Part shown: piece after piece, positions 51,804 through 60,582 of the stretch
Numbering within the stretch: the stretch's first letter is position 1
Layout: each line of letters opens with the position of its first letter
Source of the DNA: a cyanobacterium endosymbiont of Rhopalodia gibberula
GTDB lineage: Bacteria; Cyanobacteriota; Cyanobacteriia; Cyanobacteriales; Microcystaceae
Reading direction: 5' to 3'
Assembly: GCF_003574135.1 (NCBI RefSeq)
Contig: NZ_AP018341.1
Coordinates: 2,269,740 to 2,333,739 of the forward strand
Length of the DNA: 64,000 bases
The notes under the pieces: model-generated
Seen by the model: the letters and a program-made list of their open reading frames with translations, nothing else
Database searches by the model: none
Told to the model about the DNA's origin: nothing
Translations under genes and position numbers: made by a program

Positions 51804-51853
51804 ATGGACGATAGTATGGCAGTCACATTTGCGACTGCCATACTATCGTCCAT
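51804..51853. repeat. Perfect 21-bp inverted repeat inside the nifJ remnant
   Basis: Arms 51804-51824 and 51833-51853 are exact complements with an 8-nt loop. The left arm reads DDSMAV where NifJ has GDRMLI; the right arm runs directly into the preserved NifJ motif GDNLPTTP. Both arms therefore derive from nifJ coding sequence. Confidence 0.92.
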
Positions 51854-52167
51854 GGAGATAATTTGCCAACTACTCCTTTAATTCATAACGAGAAAGGACG
51901 CGGACCTATATGGTCTAATTTTTATTTGAAGATAATGCCGAGTTTGGCTTAGGCTTTTGTGTTTCCATTGATAGAAAAAAAAATTTGCCTCTGAGCTAGT
52001 TGAAAGTCTTACAGATAAGATAGGGAAAAGTTTAGCAATCGACATCTTAATAATTCACAACAGACTTACGAAGCAGATATCGTTAAACAACAGGAACTGA
52101 TTTTTATATTGAAGCAACGGTTGACCTAGAATAACTTAGATAAGATAGTGCAGCAAGAAATGTTTAG

Positions 52168-52350
<183 letters not shown>

Positions 52351-52498
52351 TAAATTAAACAAAAAAAATTGCAAGGTTGATATTTATTGTTCTTGAAAAG
52401 ATGCTAACTTTTTAGATAGCCTAATAAACATAAGTTATGGTTCAACTTTACCTCAATTTATTTCAAATTCAATAGAAGTATTGTGCTCTTAGCTAGTA

Positions 52499-54187
52499 TT
52501 AATCAATTTTCCAACGATTTGCGATAGGCATTTTCCAGCCTGTTCCAAATGCTCTATCAGTTATTCTTAATCCAGGGCAAGCCTGTTTTCGTTTAAATTC
52601 AGCACTGGTAACTAATCTTGTTACTTTATCGATAGTGGCTAAATTAAATCCTGCTTCATTAATTTGACTAACTGATTGATGGCGATGAATTAATCGCTCT
52701 AAAATCTCATCAAGTACCTCATAAGAGGGTAAAGAGTCTTGATCGGTTTGATTAGGTTTTAATTCCGCACTAGGGGATTTGGTTAAAATACTATGAGGTA
52801 TTATTTCTCTGTCACAATTTAGCCAGCGACAAAGAGAAAATACACGGGTTTTAGGTACATCTGAAATAACAGCCAACCCTCCATTCATATCACCATATAA
52901 AGTGCAATAACCCACTGCCATTTCTGATTTATTCCCAGTAGATAGTAGAAGATGACCAAATTTATTAGCAATAGCCATCAATAAATTACCCCGAATGCGA
53001 GATTGAATATTCTCTTCAGCAATCCCAAATTCTGTTCCCCTAAATAAGGGGTCTAATAGAATCTTATAAGATTTCATAACATCTCCAATAGGCAACTTAT
53101 AACTGTCAATACCTAAATTTTTAACTAAAGCTTCAGCATCAATAATAGAATGGTGAGAACTATAAGGAGATGGCATAAGTAATGCTAATACATTTTCTTT
53201 TCCTAACGCTTCTGCAGCAATCGCAGCAACTAACGCAGAGTCAATTCCCCCACTTAACCCCAAAACCACCTTAGAAAAACCACATTTTCTTACATAGTCT
53301 TTAACCCCTAAAACTAAAGCTAGCCAAATTTCTTCTTCCTCTATTTTTATTTCATCATTTATTTTTGATAAAGAAATATCTTTATCTTTGATATTTAAAT
53401 TGACGAAATCAATATTTTCCTCGAATGCTTTTAATCGTAAAACTATTTCACTCTTTTTGTTTATAGCAAAACTATTTCCATCAAAAATTAAGTCGTCATT
53501 ACCACCGATTTGATTGACATAAATAATAGGAATTTGATAGTATTTACTACTATATTTTACCATTTTTTCTCGTATCTTTTGCTTACCGATATTATAGGGA
53601 GAAGCAGATAAATTTATAATAAAATCAACCCCAACTTTAAGCAAATCTTCTAGGGGATTATGCTCATAATATTTCTTTCCCCAAAATTTTTCATCATTCC
53701 ATAAATCTTCACATATTGTGATACCAATTTTCAAAGGAGTAGATGACTGGGAATCGGGGAATAATTCGAAATAATTACTTTGTCGTCCTGGTTCAAAATA
53801 GCGATCTTCATCAAAGACATCATATGTCGGTAAAAGTCTTTTATGAAATATCTTTTTTATCCGACTATTTTCTAACCAAGCAATACTATTAAAAAGAGGC
53901 TTTTCTCCTTTCATATAAGCACCATGATTAGGAGTAACTGTTCCTACTAAAATAGCTAATTGAGAGGGGGACTTCTGAGCTAAACTTTGTAATTCAATAG
54001 AAAGGGATTTAATAAAACTAGGATCAAGGAGTAAATCGCGGGGAGGATAGCCACATAAAGATAATTCAGGAGTTAGTAAAAGCCTAGCATTTTGATGAGC
54101 AGCAAATTGAGCTGCTTCTACAATTTTTTTTGCGTTATTTTCTAGATCTCCAATGATTGGATTAAGTTGAGCAATGGCAATTTTCAT
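52499..54187 (-). CDS. nadE: Glutamine-dependent NAD+ synthetase
   Basis: NadE amidates nicotinate adenine dinucleotide to NAD+, the last step of NAD synthesis. The N-terminal nitrilase-type glutaminase domain has the catalytic Glu (LLTPELSLCGYPPRD), Lys (FHKRLLPTYDVFDE) and Cys (GITICEDLW, about residue 150). The C-terminal synthetase has the PP-loop GLSGGIDSALVAAIAAEALG (about 305-324) and STGNKSEMAVGYCTLYGDMN. 562 residues is normal for the two-domain form. It is the last gene of a minus-strand NAD operon, 17 bp behind the nrtR-like gene. Confidence 0.96.
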   Translation of the reverse strand: MKIAIAQLNPIIGDLENNAKKIVEAAQFAAHQNARLLLTPELSLCGYPPRDLLLDPSFIKSLSIELQSLAQKSPSQLAILVGTVTPNHGAYMKGEKPLFNSIAWLENSRIKKIFHKRLLPTYDVFDEDRYFEPGRQSNYFELFPDSQSSTPLKIGITICEDLWNDEKFWGKKYYEHNPLEDLLKVGVDFIINLSASPYNIGKQKIREKMVKYSSKYYQIPIIYVNQIGGNDDLIFDGNSFAINKKSEIVLRLKAFEENIDFVNLNIKDKDISLSKINDEIKIEEEEIWLALVLGVKDYVRKCGFSKVVLGLSGGIDSALVAAIAAEALGKENVLALLMPSPYSSHHSIIDAEALVKNLGIDSYKLPIGDVMKSYKILLDPLFRGTEFGIAEENIQSRIRGNLLMAIANKFGHLLLSTGNKSEMAVGYCTLYGDMNGGLAVISDVPKTRVFSLCRWLNCDREIIPHSILTKSPSAELKPNQTDQDSLPSYEVLDEILERLIHRHQSVSQINEAGFNLATIDKVTRLVTSAEFKRKQACPGLRITDRAFGTGWKMPIANRWKID

Positions 54188-54204
54188 GATTAATATTATT
54201 GAAT

Positions 54205-54930
54205 TTAAATGAATATAAAAGGTTTATCTTTAAAGGTAGCAAATGCTTCAGCGTCAAAGCGATACAAACTGGCAGGTCTTCCTGTACCTCTAGAGACTTT
54301 TCTTTCAGTATCTATCAGAAAACCTAATTTTAATAACCGAGATTTAAAATTAGAATAATCAGCAAATTCTTTTTCTAAAAAAGTTGTATAAACTTTATCA
54401 AAATCATTTAAAGTAAATAAGTATGGTAAAATCTCAAAAGCAATAAGAATATATTCAAGTTTATTACTTAATCGTTGATAACCATAATTTAAAGTTTGAT
54501 TATGATCAAAAAATAATTGAGGAATCTTTTGAATTATGTACCAAGTAGTTCTATCATCATTGTCAATACTTAATAGTTCTGTTTCTTCAAAACGAACTAA
54601 AGAAAAATAGCTAACAGAAATATAGCGAACACTACAACTCTCAAGAGATACTCTTGGATCTAGATTTAGTATTTCAAAGGTATGTAACTGCTTTAGATAT
54701 AAATTATTACCTCTGATTTTTTCAAAAAATATACTTTGGGAAGCCTCTTGCAGAGGTTTCCTATTTCTTACCAAAGTTTCAGGTAAACTCCATTGATTAT
54801 CAAAAAATTTTTCTTCCTGTTTAACCAATAAAACTAAGAGTTGATGATGGTGAGAATCGATGGAGAAAATTACATTGTTTACTTCAACCTTAAAAGCTGC
54901 TAAAGTGAGTTTGTTTTTCTCTAAATTCAT
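54205..54930 (-). CDS. NrtR-like Nudix regulator of NAD metabolism
   Basis: A 241-residue protein with an N-terminal Nudix-fold domain and a C-terminal winged helix (about residues 150-235, SRLLKLGFLIDTERK...GTGRPASLYRF), the architecture of NrtR, which represses NAD genes and senses ADP-ribose-type ligands. The Nudix box is degenerate: where G-x5-E-x7-REUxEExGU is expected there is LPETLVRNRKPLQEASQSIF without the catalytic Glu pair, so hydrolysis is unlikely, as in true NrtR. Its start codon overlaps the nadD stop by 4 bp, and it lies 17 bp before nadE, so it is in the operon it probably controls. Confidence 0.82.
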   Translation of the reverse strand: MNLEKNKLTLAAFKVEVNNVIFSIDSHHHQLLVLLVKQEEKFFDNQWSLPETLVRNRKPLQEASQSIFFEKIRGNNLYLKQLHTFEILNLDPRVSLESCSVRYISVSYFSLVRFEETELLSIDNDDRTTWYIIQKIPQLFFDHNQTLNYGYQRLSNKLEYILIAFEILPYLFTLNDFDKVYTTFLEKEFADYSNFKSRLLKLGFLIDTERKVSRGTGRPASLYRFDAEAFATFKDKPFIFI

Positions 54931-55493
54931 CGGTATAACTGCTCTTGAGAAATATATTCTTGAATAGGTTGAATCAATACATTTTGATTTTGGTTTTCTC
55001 GATAAGCAGTTGAAGAAACGGCAGGAGCATTAAGAGCAGCGATCTGATAGTTTCCTCCTAATTTTTTTAAAGCTATTAAATCTTTTTGAATAAGATCGTA
55101 TCCAGAGCGAGGAACAATTAAAAGATTGACTTGATCTAGTAAATCTTCAATATGATACCAACGACGAATTTGACTAACTAAATCAGACCCGATTACCAAA
55201 CTATAATCAGGGTTGTTTCCCCAAATTTCCTTAGCTTTAGCTAAACTAATCAAACTACATCGATGACTTAGCTTCTCACTAAGATAAATATTGTTTCTGG
55301 GGAGATTGATATCATCAATTAATAACTTTAACATTGCCATACGATGGGACCAAGAAGTTTGATGAGTTTTAAAGGGATTATCCGAAGTCCAAACCCCAAC
55401 CCAATCATAGTGAGTAGATAACCAACGGAGAATTGATTGATGTCCGGCGGTAGGAGGATCAGCACTGGTTCCAAACAGAGCAATTTTTGTCAT
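54927..55493 (-). CDS. nadD: Nicotinate-nucleotide adenylyltransferase
   Basis: NadD joins nicotinate mononucleotide and ATP to form nicotinate adenine dinucleotide. The nucleotidyl-transferase motif is IALFGTSADPPTAGHQS (residues 4-20; the usual G-x-F-D-P-x-H becomes GTSADPPTAGH, still with the G/T and H of the family). The C-terminal ISSTxxR motif is present as AVSSTAYRE. At 188 residues it is full length. It follows the broken pncB by 36 bp and overlaps the next gene by 4 bp. Confidence 0.92.
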   Translation of the reverse strand: MTKIALFGTSADPPTAGHQSILRWLSTHYDWVGVWTSDNPFKTHQTSWSHRMAMLKLLIDDINLPRNNIYLSEKLSHRCSLISLAKAKEIWGNNPDYSLVIGSDLVSQIRRWYHIEDLLDQVNLLIVPRSGYDLIQKDLIALKKLGGNYQIAALNAPAVSSTAYRENQNQNVLIQPIQEYISQEQLYR

Positions 55494-55529
55494 GTGATTA
55501 ATAATTAATGCTCAACTATTCACTATCAA

Positions 55530-56867
55530 CTAACCTAAAGATTGACACAACGATTCGAGCTCATTGGAAATTTTAACCTCAATTGAAGTGAGTTGACTAA
55601 GATGACGAGTTGCAGAGGGAAGACTCTCAACTGACCTTTGAGTTCGTTGACGAATAGTCTCTAAAGATTCAGGTTGAAACAAAGATTTTCCTTCTTTCAT
55701 CACCAACTGTAAAAGTGGAGTTTCCGCTCTCTCAATCGAGACAGTGGCTAATCCTAAACGATCACCTTTAATTATGCCCTCATTGTAGGTCCTAAAAACC
55801 TGTTTTCGCCCTGGATAAGTGGCTTTCTGGCTAGATTGTTTCATGGTAGTAATTCCATCAATTTCCACTAATTTATAGACTCCGTTAAGAGGTTTGCCGG
55901 TGACAAGGTTGGTTCCGAGTCCATAACCATCAATAGAGGCACTTGCTTTCTTGAGACGGGCAATTCCCCATTCATCAAGATCGCCACTGGTAAAGATTTT
56001 AATATTGGGTAACAGCGACGCACTTTTTGGGATAATGCAGCTAAATCTCCCGAATTTAAGCGAACTCTTGTTACATTTAGGGTTCCTTTATTAACTTTCT
56101 CCGCTAATCTTTCTGCTGCAGCTACTGTATCATAGGTATCAAGTAGTAAAGTAGCTCCTGGAAAATAACGACTAAAAGCATAAAAAGCTTCATCTTCATT
56201 CCCTGATACAGCTTTGATAGCCATAATTAAAGAGTGGGCCATGGTTCCACTAAGTTTACACCCTAATTTCAGAGCCGCTAACACATTGTGGCATCCAACC
56301 CTCCTGCTAAAGCTGCCCTGGACGCCCATACTGAGCCCTGGGGACTGAACGCACGTCGGGTCCAAAATTCTAGTAATAAGGCGTTTTTACCAGCTACATA
56401 ACGTATTCTAACAGCTTTAGTAGCAATTAAACTTTGATAGTTGAGGGTGTTTAAAAGGTAGGTTTCTACAAGTTGAGCTTGCCACAAAGGGGCTTCTATC
56501 CGCAATAGGGGTTGATGGGCAAACACCGCCGTTCCTTCAGGCACTGCCTAAACTTCTCCCTTAAAGTCTTCTTAAGCTAGAATTAACCAAAATTTAGTGT
56601 AAATAGTCAAAAATTCTAGTTTTTTAAAATTTTCTAGTTGCTCTTGACTAAAGTACATATTTTCTAAATAATTCAAACCCTGAGTGAGTTCTATGGCAAT
56701 TAAATAACCAAAAAATTCTGGGAGATGATGTATAAATAGTTCAAAACTCGCTCGACGATGGGTAAGTTTCTCTCCGGTGTAACAACAACCATGGTTAGCT
56801 CGTACAAATCTATGAGCAAACTATAATCATTAGAGGATAAAGTCAATCCTTGGTCTTGGGAAAACAT
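55530..56867 (-). pseudogene. pncB: Broken pncB (nicotinate phosphoribosyltransferase)
   Basis: PncB makes nicotinate mononucleotide from nicotinate and PRPP, entering NAD salvage. The whole gene can be traced from ATG at 56867 (FSQDQGLTLSSNDYSLL) to the stop at 55530, about 445 codons. Frame breaks: a shift near 56790; TAA near 56563; TAG at 56548-56550 where the family has Trp (EV*AVPEGTAVF); a shift near 56290 between ALAGGLDAT and NVLAALKLG; and another near 56010 before DGYGLGTNLV in the last third. Conserved blocks (EAPLWQAQLVETYLLNTLNY, FPGATLLLDTYDTVAAAE, LNSGDLAALS, MKQSSQKATYPGRKQVF) are still very similar to the family, so the loss is recent. Confidence 0.95.
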
Positions 56868-57677
56868 AGGCAATCGAGTTTACTAAATCAGATACAATCA
56901 TCCTGAGTCCTTTCGTTTAATTAAAGGAAATTCTACAAAAACTAACTGGATTTAAAAGTTTAAATCTAGGTGCATAACAACCATAGATGGTATCCTAATA
57001 GATTGAATATGTACTTTTCTTTCGTTGATTAGATTTTACTTTGGGAGTCTTGCTATTATGTCAATATAATTTACAATATCCATCTTAGTTAAAACTTTAG
57101 TCTCTAAAAATTCTCAGCAATTGTGAGATTAGCTTTTATTTAGGACAGGAATGATAGGATTAAAGGAATATCGTAGTACGATTCAATAAATCCAACGCAC
57201 CACTACATCTATAAACTGTCTTACAATGCCTAAATTGTCAGAGTAGATCTATTAATGATTAAACTTGTTCGTTTTATATAAGGGTTGTCATTGAAATTCC
57301 TTAATATTTAAGTCTTTTTTAAGAAAAAAGCTCAGTTGACACTCTAATGTTTCTTCTCGATACGGATGAATTAAATCAACTGATTTAGTAGAGACAATAG
57401 TTTTTTAGGGGTTTTTCAACAAAAAAACTACTATTATAGTTAGACTAAATTATTTATAAATCAATACTAGCTAACATTTTACTTTATAAAAGTAAACAAA
57501 AATACAAAGTATATTCTTGTAATTTCAATATTTATTACAAACTTGTTCCAAGGTTAAAATTTTCTTAGATAATCAGGAACAGAGGAGATTTAAAGAAAGA
57601 TCTTCTAACCCAAAAAATATAAAAACTTAGCAAGTTAAGTTTTTAATGAAGTTCATGGAAGTTACGAGGCAGATGTT
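56868..57677. other. Spacer upstream of pncB, 810 bp
   Basis: AT-rich; no gene recognised. The promoter of the NAD operon and of the divergent 49-aa gene should be here. A T5-A6 type hairpin occurs near 57313-57332. Confidence 0.45.
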
Positions 57678-57827
57678 ATGAGTTTTAATAAAATGTTGCG
57701 AAGCTTAGTTCAATATATTGCCGAAGGCTTTTATAGCATTTTTAGTCCAACTAAAGATGAATGTCCCGATATTGGAGTCCAACCGTTTGATTCTGCAATC
57801 TATCAGGAGACATCTGATAGAGTATAG
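57678..57827 (+). CDS. Small conserved cyanobacterial protein, 49 aa (GVQPF tail)
   Basis: ATG at 57678 opens a 50-codon frame. The pattern is an amphipathic N-terminal helix (MLRSLVQYIAEGFYSIF) followed by SPTKDECPDIGVQPFDSAIY. This matches my recollection of a family of 45-60-residue proteins found across cyanobacteria with the ending SP-rd-YP--GVQPF-G-P; no function is known. It is too short for the usual ORF threshold. It sits alone among spacers, yet its frame is clean, which supports selection. Confidence 0.7.
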   Translation: MSFNKMLRSLVQYIAEGFYSIFSPTKDECPDIGVQPFDSAIYQETSDRV

Positions 57828-58124
57828 AGTTTAAAGAAGCAAATGATCTAACAGAGTATTACTAGATTTTAGACTAGTAAGCCGTTGTTCTTCAAACTGG
57901 GATTACTGAAGATAAATATGCAGGATATTCTTTAGTCCATACATACTTCACTAAAACGTGTGTAACGTGTGTTAGGTGTGTTTTAGTTTAGATCTTCTCT
58001 GTTTAAGAGGCGTGTACTCTTCCTTGATGTTTTGTATTTGAATTATCTAAATTGAACTAGTTTATTCGTTAGAAAAATCTTAGAATAGATACTGCTGAGG
58101 GGGTTTTTTTGAGTCTAGATTATC
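57828..58124. other. Spacer, 297 bp
   Basis: Contains a short imperfect tandem repeat of GTGTGTAAC/GTGTGTTAG units (about 57957-57984). Nothing else recognised. Confidence 0.4.
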
Positions 58125-58372
58125 GCTTAGTTAAACATACTAGATGTTTCAAGCGACCTGAAGTAAATAATCTCTACTGTCCATCGTCGTTCTAGTAAGT
58201 CTTAGTTGTCTTTCAATAAAAGTTAAGTAGGGAAAGCAATAAAAACTCTATAACGATGACATTTAGTTGCTTGTTGAAATATTCTCTAAAACTCGAATCA
58301 TCTCCCGTTCAAGTTCTAGCGAATAAGCGTAACTGTAAAACTTTATTCTAATCCTAAACCAATCTCTTGCTA
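58125..58372 (-). pseudogene. Unidentified decayed gene on the minus strand
   Basis: Reading leftwards from 58372: SLELEREMIRVLENISTS, then after a one-base shift ATKCHRYRVFIAFPT, a stop, LLLKDN, a stop, and DLLERRWTVEIIYFRSLE. The runs are clearly protein-like and in the right order for one gene. I cannot name the family. Confidence 0.5.
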
Positions 58373-58398
58373 AAAAAAATTTTCCAGGACTTGTTATT

Positions 58399-58451
58399 TA
58401 ACACTATTAGAATAATAATGTATTTAAAGCATTATTATTCTAATAGTGTTA
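58399..58451. repeat. Perfect 22-bp inverted repeat, 9-nt loop
   Basis: Arms 58399-58420 and 58430-58451 are exact complements. It lies about 440 bp upstream of tpiA with no gene around. The remaining sequence to 58887 is spacer. Confidence 0.92.
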
Positions 58452-58887
58452 GAACTTCTAATTTAGAATTAGAATAATTTGTTAACGATTATAGTTTTTT
58501 TAAAATTATATGATAGAGTAGGGCTTATTTTTAGCATCTTAAGTTCGGTAGAAATAAAAAGATATGATTGTCTGAGTTAGAAACTTAGATCTTTTTAAGA
58601 AAAAGGTTAGGTTTGTTGTAGCTTCTTTTAAAAATATGGTGAAAAAATTTAATAGTTAAAGCATAAGAATCAGTTTCTATTAAAAAATATTTAAATAGAA
58701 ATTGATTTTTATCTCAAGTTTGAGAAAGAAAAGAATTAAGAACTGAAAGAAGTGATTATGAGTCATGTTTCTTAATACATTCTCTTCTTTCCCAAACTTT
58801 GTCCTTGTGTACTCTTCCCCCTGATCCCCTTAAGGTATTACACTAGAAGACTGCAAAAGACGTTGAAATTAATGTTTAGAGATAGCT

Positions 58888-59613
58888 GTGGGAAAAATTA
58901 TTATTGCGGGTAATTGGAAAATGCACAAAACTCAGGGGGAAGCTCTGGAGTTTTTGCAAAAATTTAAATCAAATCTCAAAGAAGTGAACGGAACAAGGGA
59001 AGTAGTTTTGTGCGCTCCCTTTACAGCTTTGGGTGTTATGTCAAAAAATCTATGTGGTGGGTTGATTCATTTGGCGGCGCAAAACATCCACTGGGAAGAC
59101 AAAGGAGCTTATACGGGGGAGATCTCTGGTACAATGCTGACAGAGCTTGGGGTAGATTATGTGGTGGTTGGCCATAGTGAACGTCGTCAATATTTCGGTG
59201 AAACTAATGAAACAGTCAATCTACGAGGTATAGCCGCCCAACGCTACGGATTAACCCCCATTCTCTGTGTGGGAGAAAGTAAGTCACAACGGGATGCAGG
59301 AGAAACAGAAATTGTTATTATTAACCAAGTAAAACAGAGTTTAGTTAATTTGGATCAAAGTCATTTAGTCATTGCTTATGAACCTGTTTGGGCGATTGGG
59401 ACTGGAGAGACTTGTGAAGCGACTGAAGCTAACCGCGTTATTAGTATCATTCGCTCTCAGTTGTCAAATAAAGAAGTTACTATCCAATATGGAGGATCAG
59501 TTAAACCTTCTAATGTTGATGAGATTATGGCACAACCTGAAATTGATGGAGTGTTAGTGGGAGGAGCTAGTTTAGATCCGGTAGGATTTGCACGCATTGT
59601 TAATTATCAATAA
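58888..59613 (+). CDS. tpiA: Triosephosphate isomerase
   Basis: TpiA interconverts dihydroxyacetone phosphate and glyceraldehyde 3-phosphate in glycolysis and the Calvin cycle. The active-site residues are in place: Asn/Lys in AGNWKMHKT (about 7-15), catalytic His in [13 protein letters not shown], Glu in [12 protein letters not shown] and the phosphate loop GGSVKPSN...LVGGASL. At 241 residues it is full length. The start is GTG at 58888, four residues ahead of the first beta strand. A terminator-like hairpin follows at 59630-59663, then folP. Confidence 0.97.
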   Translation: MGKIIIAGNWKMHKTQGEALEFLQKFKSNLKEVNGTREVVLCAPFTALGVMSKNLCGGLIHLAAQNIHWEDKGAYTGEISGTMLTELGVDYVVVGHSERRQYFGETNETVNLRGIAAQRYGLTPILCVGESKSQRDAGETEIVIINQVKQSLVNLDQSHLVIAYEPVWAIGTGETCEATEANRVISIIRSQLSNKEVTIQYGGSVKPSNVDEIMAQPEIDGVLVGGASLDPVGFARIVNYQ

Positions 59614-59629
59614 ATAACTGAGTCTATCG

Positions 59630-59663
59630 GAAATAAGGGAGCGCAACGATCGCCCCTTATTTC
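59630..59663 (+). terminator. Terminator-like hairpin after tpiA
   Basis: GAAATAAGGG (59630-59639) pairs with CCCTTATTTC (59654-59663), extended by GCG/CGC with one bulged A, loop CAACGAT. It lies 16 bp past the tpiA stop. The descending T-rich arm serves as U tract. It would separate tpiA from folP at least partly. Confidence 0.75.
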
Positions 59664-59699
59664 TTATGCAGTAGTATGCTGAAAGTATCTGAATCTATT

Positions 59700-60539
59700 A
59701 TGGCTGATCTAAAACTAAGACAACATTCCTTTTATTGGGGAAAAAGAACCTATATCATGGGGATTCTTAACATAACCCCTGACAGTTTTAGTGATGGTGG
59801 TCAGTTTAATACTTTAGAAACCGCTTTAATTCAAGCTAGAACTCTCATTAATTCAGGAGCAGATATTATCGATATTGGGGGACAATCAACACGGCCCGGA
59901 TCTCAACAAATTCTTTTTGGAGAAGAATTAAATCGTGTTATTCCTTTAATAAAATTACTGCGTCAGGAAACGTCTATTCCTATTTCGATTGACACCACTA
60001 GAGCATCAGTTGCCAATGCTGCAATCGAAGCAGGCGCAGACTTAGTAAATGATATTTCTGGAGGAACCTTTGATTCCCAGATGTTCACAGTGGTGGCTAA
60101 GTTAAAAGTCCCTATTATCCTAATGCATATTAGAGGGAATCCTCAAACTATGCAACAATTGACGGGTTATACTGATCTAATAGGAGAAGTTAGTCAATGG
60201 TTAGATAATCAACTGAATTTAGCTATACAAGCTGGAATTAAGCGATCACACCTCATCATTGATCCTGGTATTGGTTTTGCCAAAACTTACTCACAAAATT
60301 TAGAATTATTGCGGCGTTTGTCAGAGTTTAGGAGTTTAGGCCAGCCTATACTGGTAGGGGTTTCTCGTAAGCGTTTTATTGGTCATATTTTGCAAGAGAA
60401 TAACCCAAGACAACGACTCTGGGGAACTGCCGCAGCCTGTTGTGGAGCGATATCCCAATCAGCAGATATTTTAAGGGTTCATGACGTAGCACAAATAGTA
60501 GATGTAGCGCTAGTAGCTGATGCTATTTGGCGAAGTTAA
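59700..60539 (+). CDS. folP: Dihydropteroate synthase
   Basis: FolP condenses dihydropterin pyrophosphate with p-aminobenzoate, a step in folate synthesis. Its landmarks are MGILNITPDSFSDGG (about residues 19-33), DIGGQSTRPG, ISIDTTRASVANAAIEAGA, VNDISGG, DPGIGFAKT and GVSRKRFIG. Length about 279 from MADLKLRQ (59700), the start I prefer; an ATG at 59676 is also in frame. No other folate genes are adjacent, as is usual in cyanobacteria. speA follows 43 bp later on the same strand and may be co-transcribed. Confidence 0.95.
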   Translation: MADLKLRQHSFYWGKRTYIMGILNITPDSFSDGGQFNTLETALIQARTLINSGADIIDIGGQSTRPGSQQILFGEELNRVIPLIKLLRQETSIPISIDTTRASVANAAIEAGADLVNDISGGTFDSQMFTVVAKLKVPIILMHIRGNPQTMQQLTGYTDLIGEVSQWLDNQLNLAIQAGIKRSHLIIDPGIGFAKTYSQNLELLRRLSEFRSLGQPILVGVSRKRFIGHILQENNPRQRLWGTAAACCGAISQSADILRVHDVAQIVDVALVADAIWRS

Positions 60540-60582
60540 TGCTTTTCGATAACTCAGTGAATTTAACCTCAGATTAATTTTT

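Noticed and set aside
55868-56365. 165-codon and neighbouring ORFs that could be three small proteins
   Set aside because: Together with flanking DNA they align in order to one nicotinate phosphoribosyltransferase, so they are pieces of a single broken gene.
57957-57984. Short GTGTGT-type repeats as a possible CRISPR or regulatory array
   Set aside because: Only about three imperfect units of 8-10 bases without spacers; far too little for an array.
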